NCBI GenBank assembly: GCA_035533275.1
Contig: DATLUD010000055.1
Location: 62,001 to 126,000 of the forward strand
Direction of reading: 5' to 3'
Length of the DNA: 64,000 nt
From: SCRA01 sp035533275
GTDB taxonomy: Bacteria; Vulcanimicrobiota; Vulcanimicrobiia; Vulcanimicrobiales; SCRA01
Below, one piece after another: positions 20,258-29,107 of the stretch. Every line of letters begins with the position of its first letter. Positions within the stretch are counted from its first letter, which is position 1. Position numbers and translations under genes: made by a program. The notes beneath the pieces are model-generated. The model saw nothing but the letters and a program-made list of their open reading frames with translations, made no database searches and had not been told where the DNA came from.

Positions 20258-20485
20258 TATAGGCGATCCACCAGCGCATGAGTTGGCCGAAATGCTCACC
20301 AACCAGCTCGCGTGCTCGCGCGACGTTCCGTTTGCTCATGCCTTCACGTTGTAAGGCGTTAGAGTTTCATCGAGCACGATCTGGACCTTCGTTCCCGCCC
20401 TGACGACGTGGACGTGAGGTCTATGGCCGCGTTCGCCGCGCGTGTTGACGATGAGACGAAAACCCTCGATGTCTCGTGCCGGCAC
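20250..20485 (-). pseudogene. Split (frameshifted) DUF4160-family partner
   Basis: Two overlapping short frames together encode one DUF4160-like protein. The first, from GTG at 20485 to TGA at 20336-20338, gives PARDIEGFRLIVNTRGERGH, then RPHVHVV and ends TLTPYNVKA. The second, from ATG at 20339 to TAA at 20250-20252, continues MSKRNVARARELVGEHFGQL. DUF4160 proteins normally carry both parts in one chain, so a one-base shift at the ATGA overlap has split the gene. It could be a broken gene, a sequencing error, or translational coupling/frameshifting. Too short to be noticed by normal length cut-offs. Confidence 0.55.
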
Positions 20486-20497
20486 GCGCGAAAATTT

Positions 20498-20532
20498 GAG
20501 GAGACGGAGCGCGCTCGGACGCCCGTCTCCTC
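20498..20532 (-). terminator. Hairpin terminator downstream of the ornithine cyclodeaminase-like gene
   Basis: Perfect 10-bp stem GAGGAGACGG / CCGTCTCCTC around a 15-base loop. Read on the minus strand it is followed by AAATTTTC. It lies 18 bases beyond the stop at 20551 and before the DUF4160-like gene. Confidence 0.5.
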
Positions 20533-20550
20533 AATCACAGAATCAAGATG

Positions 20551-21525
20551 CTACGGAAAGGCTATCTCGGTGCCGAGGCCCTGGCCGCGGGCGCGATCGA
20601 CCACCAGCGCGGCGCAGGCCACGTCCTCGACGGCGATGCCCAGCGAGTCGAAGAGCGTGATCTCGCCGGGTGAGCGGCGCCCGTGGGCGCGCTGCGTGAG
20701 CACGTCGCCCAGCAGGGTCAGCTCGGGGTGGGCGGGGAGGGCGCCCTCCTTGATGGCCAGCAGCACGTCGCCGGACTCGCTCATCGCGCCCTCGCGCGAG
20801 TCGACGAAGAGACGCGCGTGCCCGACCAGCGCGCCCGGGAGTTCGCGCGCGGCCGGCGTGGAGCTGCCCACCGCGTTGAGGTGCGCGCCCGGCGAGACGT
20901 CGGCGGCCTCGAAGAGCGGGCTCTTCGAGGCGGTGACGGTGTTGATTACGTGCGCGCCGCGCACGGCCTCGGCCACGCCGCCCACCGCGCGCGCCGGCAA
21001 GCCCTGCTCGCGCGCCCACGCGGCGGCCTCCTCCGCCCGCTCGGCGTTGCGCCCCCAGATGCGCAGCTCCTCCAGCGTCATCGCCTCGTTCATCGCCAGC
21101 GCGTGGGAGCGCGCCTGCACGCCGCTGCCCAGGATGGCCGCCACGCGCGCCCCAACCGCCGCCAGGAGGCGCGTGGCCACGGCGGAGACGGCGGCCGTGC
21201 GCACCTCGGTGAGGTAGCGCGCGTCGAGCAGGGCGCTCGGCGTCCCCGTCGCGGGGTCGAAGAGCATCACCGCGCCTTGGTGCGTGGGGATCCGAAGCTC
21301 CGCGTTGCCCTCGAAGACGGTGACCAGCTTGGCGCCGAGCGCGCCGCCCTCGCCCAACAGCGAGCCCGGCATGGCGGCCAAGATCCCCGCGTGAGCCGGC
21401 ACGCCGATGCGCAGGGGCATGCGGGCGGTGCCGTCCGACTGGGCCCGCAGCGCGCGCTCCACCGCGTGGACGGCGTCGCGGATCGGGAGCAGCGGGGCGA
21501 TCTCGTGTTCGCGCAGGACCAGCAT
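20551..21525 (-). CDS. Ornithine cyclodeaminase / mu-crystallin family protein
   Basis: 324-residue NAD(P)-dependent enzyme of the OCD/mu-crystallin family (ornithine cyclodeaminase, alanine dehydrogenase, ketimine reductase). N-terminal substrate domain with PLRIGVPAHAGILAAMPG and GALGAKLVTVFEGN; Rossmann motif VAAILGSGVQARSHALAM; VNTVTASKSPLF-type segment and SSTPAARELPGAL; Asp in ARLFVDSREGA. The exact substrate cannot be read from sequence. ATG at 21525 with AAGGAGA upstream. Same strand as the following two genes, which end 23 bases upstream. Confidence 0.85.
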   Translation of the reverse strand: MLVLREHEIAPLLPIRDAVHAVERALRAQSDGTARMPLRIGVPAHAGILAAMPGSLLGEGGALGAKLVTVFEGNAELRIPTHQGAVMLFDPATGTPSALLDARYLTEVRTAAVSAVATRLLAAVGARVAAILGSGVQARSHALAMNEAMTLEELRIWGRNAERAEEAAAWAREQGLPARAVGGVAEAVRGAHVINTVTASKSPLFEAADVSPGAHLNAVGSSTPAARELPGALVGHARLFVDSREGAMSESGDVLLAIKEGALPAHPELTLLGDVLTQRAHGRRSPGEITLFDSLGIAVEDVACAALVVDRARGQGLGTEIAFP

Positions 21526-21548
21526 AGGGCGATGTCTCCTTCGGTTCC

Positions 21549-22619
21549 TTACGGGGCGCCGTAGCGGATGCGCCAGATGGTGCCGGACTGATCGTCGGCC
21601 AAGAAGAGGTCGCCCTCGGGGCCCTCGGCGATCCCGGTGGGCCGGGCGGTGCGCGCCCCCGACGCCTCCTGGAAGCCTCCGGCGAATTGGCGCCACTGCA
21701 CGCTCGGATCCCGCCAGTCCACGCCTCGCGCCGGCTGATCGCCGGTCATGGGGACGAAGGCGACGCGCGGCGGAACCAGGGGGCGGTGCCACGAGCCATG
21801 GAGCGTGACGAAGGCGCCGCCCCAATAGGCCTTGGGAAAGGGGTGGAGCGCGCCGCGCGGCGGCCGATAGAAGACCGCGCCGATGGGCGTGGAGTAGGCG
21901 GGAAAGACCACGCGCGGCACCACCACGTGCGAGCATTCGGCGCCCGGCCGCGTGGGCACGCGATTCTCCACGCAGAGCGGCCAGCCGTAGTCGGCCGGAG
22001 CCCGGTGCGCGGTGACGGGATCGAAGATCTCGTAGGGATGGCCGTGGGCCAGCTCGTCCTGGCCCGCAACGCCGGCCCAGAGGTTGCTCGTGGACGGATT
22101 GACCGCCAGCGCGATGGCGTTGCGGATGTGGACGGCCACCGGGTGCATGCCGGCGCCGGTGGGCGCCATGGCTTGCACGGTGGCGCGCGTGGCGTCGAGC
22201 TCGGGACGGCAGTTGTTGCACGAGGAGCCGACGCTGGCGTAGAGCACGCCCTTCGCGAAGGCCAGCGAGGTGGTCCGATGGCCGCGCGCCTGAAAGCTGG
22301 TGCGAACCTGCGCGATCTTCTCCGGCATGGCGCGGGGCTGTTCGTCGCCCGTGCGGTAGGGGATACGCCAGATGCCGAACTGGCCGCCGGCGTACAGCGC
22401 GCCGTCGGCCAAGAGCACGCCGGCCACCGGCGGGTCGGGAATGTGGACGAAGACGCGCACGGCGCCGGGAACCAGCGCCTCGGCGCGCGGGACCACGTAG
22501 ACGTTTTCGCCGTCGGTGCCGATGAAGAGGTCGCCGTTGGGAGCAACCGCCAGCTCGCGGGCGCCGTCGACGTGCGCGACGGCGGTGGCGGTGAACCCGG
22601 GCGGGAGCGTGGGCGTCAT
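21549..22619 (-). CDS. Sorbosone / glucose dehydrogenase-type beta-propeller protein
   Basis: 356 residues resembling PQQ-type sugar (sorbosone) dehydrogenase propellers. TSLAFAKGVLYASVGSSCNN with a CNNC pair, HIRNAIALAVNPSTSNLWAGV, DYGWPLCVENRVP, TLHGSWHRPL and ADDQSGTIWRIRY follow the family order. It has no evident signal peptide, which is unusual because such enzymes are normally exported. ATG at 22619. Thirteen bases separate it from the solute-binding protein upstream. Confidence 0.78.
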   Translation of the reverse strand: MTPTLPPGFTATAVAHVDGARELAVAPNGDLFIGTDGENVYVVPRAEALVPGAVRVFVHIPDPPVAGVLLADGALYAGGQFGIWRIPYRTGDEQPRAMPEKIAQVRTSFQARGHRTTSLAFAKGVLYASVGSSCNNCRPELDATRATVQAMAPTGAGMHPVAVHIRNAIALAVNPSTSNLWAGVAGQDELAHGHPYEIFDPVTAHRAPADYGWPLCVENRVPTRPGAECSHVVVPRVVFPAYSTPIGAVFYRPPRGALHPFPKAYWGGAFVTLHGSWHRPLVPPRVAFVPMTGDQPARGVDWRDPSVQWRQFAGGFQEASGARTARPTGIAEGPEGDLFLADDQSGTIWRIRYGAP

Positions 22620-22632
22620 GGGGAGACGTACC

Positions 22633-24126
22633 TCACTTCAGCGACCACTCGTTGCAGTAGTAGGTGATCGGCACGTAGTTCTGCACGCGGAAGCGCTTCA
22701 CGCGCGGGCCGAGTCCGATGGCATTCACGATCTGCGCCAGCGGCATAACGGCGGCATCACGCCAGAGGTCGCGGGTGACGGCCGCGTAATCTTCTGCGTC
22801 GATCGCACGATTGAGGGCCGGGTCGCAGATGCGCGAGAAGTTCATGCCCGGCGGCTTCGCCGCCGCGCATGAATACTTATTTTCCAGGTCTGGATCGAGA
22901 GAATATGGGGCAATGTCGAGGGCCAGGTCGAAGCGTCCGGAGCGCAGTGGGCCATCGAGTGCGAAGTACTCTTGCGGCGAATAGAGCTTGATCGCGAGTG
23001 TGATGCCGACAGCGGCGAGTTGCGCCGCCAGCAGCAGGCCGATCCGCTCCGCGATGCCTGGTAAACCGGTGTACGTGAGCCGTAAGCCGCTGGGTGCGGC
23101 GGACGAGAGCTCGCGCCTCAGCTTCGCCGGGTCGGGGCTCCAGGTCGGGTAGGCAAAACCACGATCGAGCTCAGGAGAGACGATCGAAGGGGCGGGGAGG
23201 CCCCAGTCGCCAAAGACCTTGCGACGGATCTCCTCGCGGTCGATAGACCTCCACACGAGACTCCGAAGCGAGATCTTTGAAAGGGCTCCAGTCACGTTCG
23301 CGATCAGCGTCACGGCGCCACCCGTATAGCGGGCGTACCGGAGGTGCCGCGCCTCGACAAACTGGCCAGGTACATAGAGCGCGATGTCGAGTTCTCCGGC
23401 GGCGAAGGCGACCGCCTCGGTGTTTTGGTCGGGCATGAACCGATAAGACATCTCCGGGATGCGCGGCATGCCGCGCGGCGAGTGAGGCCATGCCTTTAAG
23501 TCGTACGCCCCAGTCGACAGCGAGTGCGACCGTATGGCAAACGGCCCGGTGCCGATGGGCAACCGCCCGGGACGAATCAGCGGCAGATTCGGATCCCCGT
23601 ACGCCGAGAAGAACGACATGGGAAACATGGGATCGGGCTCGCTGAGCTCCACGCGCAGCTCATGCCGCGATGTGGCCTCGATGTGCCGTACGAGGGAGTA
23701 GGGACGATTCGAACCCCACCCGGCGCGGCGTGCCCTCTGAAAGACCTCGACAACATCTTGGGCCGCGAGCTCCTTGCCGTCGTGCCAGAGCGGACCCTGA
23801 CGAAGCCGATACCGCACCGCGCGACCATCCCTGGTGACCAGACCATTCCGTGTGGACGGGACCTCTTCAGCGAGGAGAGCGACCGGCCCATGTTGGCTCG
23901 CCCCAATGAGGCCATCCGCGTATAGCCATGCCATATCGCTCACATTTGGGGCTTGAGTCGTGTAGGGGTCGATAGCAGAAGAGTGGCCGAATGCCGATAA
24001 GCGCAGCCAAACGGGCTCGCCTGCCGCCCTCACGGGGAAATATGCTATTGCGCCAATCCCGGCGACAAACCCGGCGCGAGTGAGGCGCGGCGTCGCCACT
24101 GCGGAACTCCTAGAGATCACCGTCAT
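22633..24126 (-). CDS. Orphan peptide/nickel-type extracellular solute-binding protein (SBP family 5)
   Basis: 497 residues. An N-terminal hydrophobic stretch (LTRAGFVAGIGAIAYFPVRAAG) suggests export. Family-5 signatures are VRYRLRQGPLWHDGKELAAQDVV near residue 105 and LPIGTGPFAIRSHSLSTG. The C-terminal lobe is normal. No permease or ATPase gene is adjacent; instead a methyltransferase is divergent and the YcaO gene lies ~0.8 kb away. GC is lower than in the flanking genes, especially in the 5' half, suggesting it belongs to the accessory segment. It could capture a peptide for uptake or self-protection; that is inference. Confidence 0.78.
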   Translation of the reverse strand: MTVISRSSAVATPRLTRAGFVAGIGAIAYFPVRAAGEPVWLRLSAFGHSSAIDPYTTQAPNVSDMAWLYADGLIGASQHGPVALLAEEVPSTRNGLVTRDGRAVRYRLRQGPLWHDGKELAAQDVVEVFQRARRAGWGSNRPYSLVRHIEATSRHELRVELSEPDPMFPMSFFSAYGDPNLPLIRPGRLPIGTGPFAIRSHSLSTGAYDLKAWPHSPRGMPRIPEMSYRFMPDQNTEAVAFAAGELDIALYVPGQFVEARHLRYARYTGGAVTLIANVTGALSKISLRSLVWRSIDREEIRRKVFGDWGLPAPSIVSPELDRGFAYPTWSPDPAKLRRELSSAAPSGLRLTYTGLPGIAERIGLLLAAQLAAVGITLAIKLYSPQEYFALDGPLRSGRFDLALDIAPYSLDPDLENKYSCAAAKPPGMNFSRICDPALNRAIDAEDYAAVTRDLWRDAAVMPLAQIVNAIGLGPRVKRFRVQNYVPITYYCNEWSLK

Positions 24127-24173
24127 CGTGATCCGTGCCTCGCGGGCGGCGGCAGGGGTCGTCCCGGTTTCAT

Positions 24174-24923
24174 ATGAAGACTTCTCCCGTTATGAGTACG
24201 GGTGAATTAGGCAATCGCTTGACCTATTTCGAGTCGATTCATCGACAGATTAGCGATGAACGCTTGGATCGCTACGTCTCTGCGGCAGGACAGGGCTCGT
24301 CTATTGGGCGCCTCTCCCATATTGGCGATGAGTCGCTGGCGACCATCCTTGACGAGTTCAACATATCGGATGGATCGCGAGTACTCGACCTCGGGAGCGG
24401 ACGAGGCTTCCTGGCGCGCTGGTTCCAGTGGCGCAAGATGAACGTCGACTATACCGGGCTCGATTCCAGTCCCACGGCTATCGCAGCAGCGAGGCGCGCC
24501 GCCCCACGAGCCAGATTCATCCTGCACGACTTCCTTCGCCCCATCGAGCTCGGGGAGTTCGACATGGTTTGCGCTATCGAGGCAACCGGTGATGGGTACG
24601 TAACGGAACGCGTAGCGGCCACCATGTTGAAGTACCTGAAGCCGTCCGGCGTCGCTTTGGCGACCATCGTTAGCCTTAAACGACCCTATGGGGAAGCCGT
24701 CGGGAAGAGCATCGGAGCCTTTGCTGCATCTGGTGGAAAGAGTCGAGCCATTGATCTTACGGCGGAACACACCGAATATGTATCGAGGCTCTGCCGCCTC
24801 GTGCTCGAAGACGAATCTGGTCCAGATGACCTCCGGCGGAGGTCCCACGAGGAGTGTTCCACGTTCCTTGAGTCGATTCGGGCGGGAACCTACGGCTACG
24901 GGATCATCGCGGCGACCAAGTGA
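24174..24923 (+). CDS. Class I SAM-dependent methyltransferase in the YcaO locus
   Basis: 249 residues. SAM-binding motif I is VLDLGSGRGFLARWF, followed by DYTGLDSSPTAIAAARR (motif II, acidic Asp) and FDMVCAIEATGDGYVTERV. It looks like a small-molecule or peptide methyltransferase, but the substrate is unknown. Starts at 24174 (MKTSPVM) or 24192 (MSTGEL) are both possible and neither has a clear ribosome-binding site. Lower-GC codon use than the host operons. It is convergent with the YcaO gene (30 bases between stops), compatible with a tailoring role. Confidence 0.7.
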   Translation: MKTSPVMSTGELGNRLTYFESIHRQISDERLDRYVSAAGQGSSIGRLSHIGDESLATILDEFNISDGSRVLDLGSGRGFLARWFQWRKMNVDYTGLDSSPTAIAAARRAAPRARFILHDFLRPIELGEFDMVCAIEATGDGYVTERVAATMLKYLKPSGVALATIVSLKRPYGEAVGKSIGAFAASGGKSRAIDLTAEHTEYVSRLCRLVLEDESGPDDLRRRSHEECSTFLESIRAGTYGYGIIAATK

Positions 24924-24953
24924 CGCCCCTCAATGCGGGTTATCCTACTCTCT

Positions 24954-26228
24954 TTAGTTGCTGAGAAGCGCGCGCGCTGTCGGCCCGATATGGCCATCCA
25001 CGATCGACGTTTCCATATCGGGAACGAGCACGCGGACGACGGATACAGGAAGGTTCGCCGGCGACAAATCGACCACGATGACGCGTCGGATTCCTACGTT
25101 CACGAGGGCGATTAAGAGGTCGCGCACCTCGGCCGCTAGACATTGTTGCGAGCGATCAGGAAGAGAGGAAAACGCACAAGTAGGGAGGGGCGCGTCATAA
25201 TACCACCGGCCATGCGGAGCTTTGGCGCGCCGCCTACCGTGGTGGGCAAAGATCTCGGAATCCTCTTCCGCGCGGAGGAGGTCCTCGCGAGCGCCCTGGA
25301 TATCAACAGACCGCGTTTGTGCTGCCTCCGTGATCGCCCGTACCGCCGCCTGTCGCGGCGACCAAGACGCGCCAAGGCCGAAATGGCTCATAGGGAGAGG
25401 CGAATCGGCCTCGTTGATGCTCGCCATCATCACCGTTGGAAGGTCGCCGACAGGGATGGTCATGAGGCGGAGCGAGAGTTCCGCGCACTCGACAAGATCG
25501 AGGAGCCTGTCGATGATCGGGTCACCCGTGGGAAGCGAAACGGACAAGACCGCAGGGTCGTCTATCATCGCCGTGCTGTCGAACTCCTCACCGATTGCAC
25601 GAGCGAATGCCTCCAATGCGATCCGAGGACGAACGTGAGCCAGAGTGTGAGCGACCGCCCATCCGTGGCGCTCAACATACTCCATCAGCGCGTGGTAGAC
25701 GGCTTCGAGGATCGTGTTTCCGGACGCGAGCCCGCTGCTCGAGCTCATGAGAAAGACGCGGTCCCCGTGCCACGGTGAACGAACAGCCGCGTATGGAACC
25801 TCCACGGTGCGACCGGTAACGAGTTCTACCCCAGAGACGAAGTCGATGGGCCTGTCGTACGCAGACGGCAACATTCCCATCTCAGCAAATCCGATGTCGT
25901 CGACCCCGCGCGGGACGGCTGGCACGAAAGGGAGGTCGATCGTCGCACCACATTGGCGCTCTACCGCCTCCATCACAGCGCTGCAAATGGAGTGCTCGCG
26001 GGTAAGACCCTTTCCATTGTAGATGCTGATGACGTCGGGAGAGTCGGCAACTACCGCACAAAACGTCGGTATGCCGATTCGGTCGAGAGCCGTGGTATCA
26101 CCAATTCGCGTGATGCCGAAGCGCCGCCGGAGTACCGGAATCAAGGAGAGGGTCTCTGCTAATGGGCGCGTCCGATCGATCTGCCCCGGTGCCTTCGGCG
26201 CCGGGGTGTGGAGCCAAGAGATACTCAT
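24954..26228 (-). CDS. YcaO-domain protein (TfuA-associated type)
   Basis: YcaO enzymes activate peptide amides with ATP to form azol(in)es, amidines or, with TfuA, thioamides. Reading from the ATG at 26228 gives 424 residues; an ATG at 26306 would add 26 unconserved residues. Typical blocks: RPLAETLSLIPVLRRRFGIT, TALDRIGIPTFCAVV, GKGLTREHSICSAVMEAVER (first ATP/Mg Glu cluster), SSSGLASGN, HALMEYVERH, and RQAAVRAITEAAQTR. The Pro-rich C-terminus of azoline-forming YcaOs is absent, and no E1-like partner is present. A tfuA gene on the same strand 3.2 kb away points to thioamidation. Confidence 0.85.
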   Translation of the reverse strand: MSISWLHTPAPKAPGQIDRTRPLAETLSLIPVLRRRFGITRIGDTTALDRIGIPTFCAVVADSPDVISIYNGKGLTREHSICSAVMEAVERQCGATIDLPFVPAVPRGVDDIGFAEMGMLPSAYDRPIDFVSGVELVTGRTVEVPYAAVRSPWHGDRVFLMSSSSGLASGNTILEAVYHALMEYVERHGWAVAHTLAHVRPRIALEAFARAIGEEFDSTAMIDDPAVLSVSLPTGDPIIDRLLDLVECAELSLRLMTIPVGDLPTVMMASINEADSPLPMSHFGLGASWSPRQAAVRAITEAAQTRSVDIQGAREDLLRAEEDSEIFAHHGRRRAKAPHGRWYYDAPLPTCAFSSLPDRSQQCLAAEVRDLLIALVNVGIRRVIVVDLSPANLPVSVVRVLVPDMETSIVDGHIGPTARALLSN

Positions 26229-26317
26229 AGGCCCGCGGCGTATTCCTCGTTGGCGTCGCCCCATGGCAGCCCCGTTCGAGCCAATTTCGTACTCCCGGCG
26301 GGACATCGAGGGGGCGA

Positions 26318-26347
26318 TTGGAGAACCTAGTAAGGGTTCAATAGCAT
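26318..26347 (+). promoter_or_regulatory. Weak candidate promoter with inverted repeat in the YcaO/LuxR intergenic region
   Basis: TTGGAG, an 18-base spacer and TAGCAT precede the LuxR-type gene. The spacer carries the inverted repeat GAACC-N7-GGTTC (26323-26339), a possible operator for the adjacent regulator. Both hexamers are poor matches. Confidence 0.25.
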
Positions 26348-26371
26348 ACGGACCAGGAGGTTTGACGTGTC

Positions 26372-29095
26372 GTGGCTTCGGGCCTGTCTACAGCGCTCGT
26401 CGGACGAGATCGCGAATTCTCGCAGATCATTACTGAAATCAATCGCTCGGCCTCCGAACGAATTGCGCGTGTAACAGGAATCGAAGGGCCTTCCGGTATT
26501 GGGAAGACGGCTCTCCTGGGAGCAGTCATCGGCGCTATTCGCTCCCCTTCGTGGGTCGTTATGCAGGCGACGTGCCACGAGAGCCAGACCGCCGAGCCGC
26601 GAGCAGCGCTGGACCGTCTCGTGGCATCGGGTTTCGGTCAACTTGCACCGGAAATCGGAGCGAAGTATACGAGCGGACTCGATGAGGCGCTCCGCGGCCT
26701 CGGGCCAGCGTTCGAGAGATTGCTGCCCGAACGGCCGGAACGGGTCTTGGCTGAGCCCGAGCGCGTCGAGCGGGCGTGCCTACGCCTGCTCGACGCACTG
26801 CTGCTCGACTATGGAATTCTGGTCGTGGTCGACGATGCTCAATGGCTCGACGGCGACAGCGCGCGGATCGTTGGGCGCATGCAAATCGGACGTGAGGCGA
26901 CGCGTCTGCACATTCTCGTCGCCGAACGCGAACGCCAGTCGTCGCCAATAGCGGATCTGCGGCGCAACTCTCAGCATGTGCTGGCCGCTCTCAGCGACCT
27001 GGACAGCGCCTCCCTCGTGCGGGCGATCTACCCTGCCGCCACCGATCGCGTTACTCGCGAGATCCTCGCGTATGGCCAGGGAATCCCGGTCAACCTCATT
27101 TCAATCGCCGGTCAAGCTGCCCAGACCGCGGAGGTCGAAAAAGAAGGCATCGAGCGAAGCGCAAGCGCCGTCATCCAGCGAGAGGTGCGCTCCCTGCCGG
27201 TGGAACAAAGCGAGCTGCTGCAAGCCTGCGCGGTGATGAAGCAACCGATCGAGTATAGGATCGTTCGGGCGCTGTGTCGATCCGATCTCGAGGCAGCGAC
27301 CACGCTCTCCGGTCTCATGCCGCGCTATCTTGAGGCCTACGAGGGATCCTTTCGATTCGTCCACGACGTTGTCGCGCGGGCAGTCGAGCAAACGATTGCC
27401 CTGCCGGCGGTCGTTCATCGCAAGATATTGACTGGATTGTTGACGATCCAGGAGGACCCTCCGGGAATCGCGCGGCGCATCGCCGATCATGCTGCGGGCT
27501 GCGGGGACCGCGAGATGGAGCGGAAATACGCGGTGAAGCTCGCGCGCGGTGCCCTTGCAACGTCGGCCTGGGATGTTGCCGCCGACGCGTTCCATCGCGC
27601 CCTGCAACTCCGTGAGCCGACGCCGGAAGAGTATGTTCAATTCTACACGGAGTATGGTCAAGCGTTGCGCGCGCTTCTGCGTCTTGCGGAGTGCCACGCA
27701 TTGTTGGAACGAGCGATCGTACGAGGGCGGCAACTTGGCTTGACGCGAGGATTTGGCATTCTTGCAGTGTCGCTCATCGCGACAGCGATTCCGTCCGGAG
27801 ATTATGATCTTGCGGAAGGGGCTTACCGAGACATTCGGCCCCTGCTCGCGACAGAGGACGAGCGTCTCGATCTCGACGCGGTCATGGCCACCGTGTATGC
27901 GTTTCAGTGCCGAGCCGCTGAATATGGCGAAATTCGAGCCCGACTCGAGGAACGACGGGATGGGCTTTCCGACCTGGCATTGACCTTTGCATCCGTATCC
28001 GACGCCATACACCTTGGCCGGAGTGGCTACCAGGCGCGCGCCTTTAGGATGTTTCGGCTGGCAAAGCTTCGCGCGGATGCGGGGCGATCGTTTCAGGGAG
28101 CCGCTATCGAATCGCAAATGATCGCGTACGCCGCGTTTGCGGAGGGCTGCCAATCGGCCGAGGCAGGGCTACGAGCCTTTGCTGCGCGGTACGGCGAGTC
28201 TGGGAAGAGAATGATCGCCTCGACGGTTGTCGTGGTCGACTTCATGCGGGGTGCATGGGACGACGCCCTCGGTGCGGTCGCCGAAGCGAAAGAGTGGGGG
28301 ACAGAAGCCACGGCAGCAGCTGATCTTTTGGCCGTCGAGCTTGCGATAGCAGCGCTAGGTGATGACAGAAAGTGCGATATCACCGCGGCCCGAGCGATGA
28401 TGGATGCCGATATGAGGCAGGACCGCTGGGCGCCCGGCGTTCTTCTGGCGACCTGGATTTTGGCGGTACAGGGCCAGGCAGGCGGCATCGACGTGGACGC
28501 AATTCGCGCGAAGATCGCGAGCGCGCCCGGTGGTGTATTGCCATGGAGTCTCCCGTTCGGCGCGAGCGTGTACCTCGGGCTGGCGCTCTACGCGGAGAGA
28601 GCGAGGGACAAGAGCGTGTTGAGTTGGCTTTGTGATTGCAATGTGCCTGCGGACAACAGCGCGTGGTGTCTTGCGAATTTCCACTTTGCGCGGGCAATTT
28701 CGAGAAAGTCTCTTGGGTTGCGTGACGCCCGTGACTCGTTTGACAGTGCTGAACAATTGTATCGGTCGCTCGGCGCCGAGGTGCTGGCGACAATGGTCGC
28801 ACGACGGGCGGAGCAGGCGATTGAGTCGAGCGCTGTGCTGCTTCGAGAGTTGGGCGCAGCAAGGAAGAATAGCGGAAAAGTGGCCCGTACGAAGCGCGGC
28901 CGGACTAGCAGCGACGATCTCTCGAAGCGAGAATTGGAGATCGCCGAACTGGTTGCTTCAGGATCGACCAACAAGCAGATCGCGAGTGCGCTGTTTCTTA
29001 GCGAAAGGACTGTTGAGGCTCACTTGGCAAGTGTGTTTCGGAAGACCGATGTGGCGTCACGCGCGCAGCTAACGCGGTGGTACCTCTTGCGTTAG
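26372..29095 (+). CDS. Large ATP-binding LuxR-family (LAL-type) transcriptional regulator
   Basis: 907 residues. An N-terminal AAA/STAND-type ATPase has Walker A GPSGIGKTALLGAV (about residues 40-53) and Walker B LVVVDDAQWLDGD. A long helical (probably TPR-like) middle follows, and the C-terminal LuxR HTH is LSKRELEIAELVASGSTNKQ then SERTVEAHLASVFRKT. Such regulators often control linked secondary-metabolite genes. GTG start at 26372, 11 bases after AGGAGG. Divergent from the YcaO gene and convergent with the precursor-peptide gene. Lower GC than the chromosome around it. Confidence 0.85.
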   Translation: MASGLSTALVGRDREFSQIITEINRSASERIARVTGIEGPSGIGKTALLGAVIGAIRSPSWVVMQATCHESQTAEPRAALDRLVASGFGQLAPEIGAKYTSGLDEALRGLGPAFERLLPERPERVLAEPERVERACLRLLDALLLDYGILVVVDDAQWLDGDSARIVGRMQIGREATRLHILVAERERQSSPIADLRRNSQHVLAALSDLDSASLVRAIYPAATDRVTREILAYGQGIPVNLISIAGQAAQTAEVEKEGIERSASAVIQREVRSLPVEQSELLQACAVMKQPIEYRIVRALCRSDLEAATTLSGLMPRYLEAYEGSFRFVHDVVARAVEQTIALPAVVHRKILTGLLTIQEDPPGIARRIADHAAGCGDREMERKYAVKLARGALATSAWDVAADAFHRALQLREPTPEEYVQFYTEYGQALRALLRLAECHALLERAIVRGRQLGLTRGFGILAVSLIATAIPSGDYDLAEGAYRDIRPLLATEDERLDLDAVMATVYAFQCRAAEYGEIRARLEERRDGLSDLALTFASVSDAIHLGRSGYQARAFRMFRLAKLRADAGRSFQGAAIESQMIAYAAFAEGCQSAEAGLRAFAARYGESGKRMIASTVVVVDFMRGAWDDALGAVAEAKEWGTEATAAADLLAVELAIAALGDDRKCDITAARAMMDADMRQDRWAPGVLLATWILAVQGQAGGIDVDAIRAKIASAPGGVLPWSLPFGASVYLGLALYAERARDKSVLSWLCDCNVPADNSAWCLANFHFARAISRKSLGLRDARDSFDSAEQLYRSLGAEVLATMVARRAEQAIESSAVLLRELGAARKNSGKVARTKRGRTSSDDLSKRELEIAELVASGSTNKQIASALFLSERTVEAHLASVFRKTDVASRAQLTRWYLLR

Positions 29096-29107
29096 TGGCT
29101 CATATGA

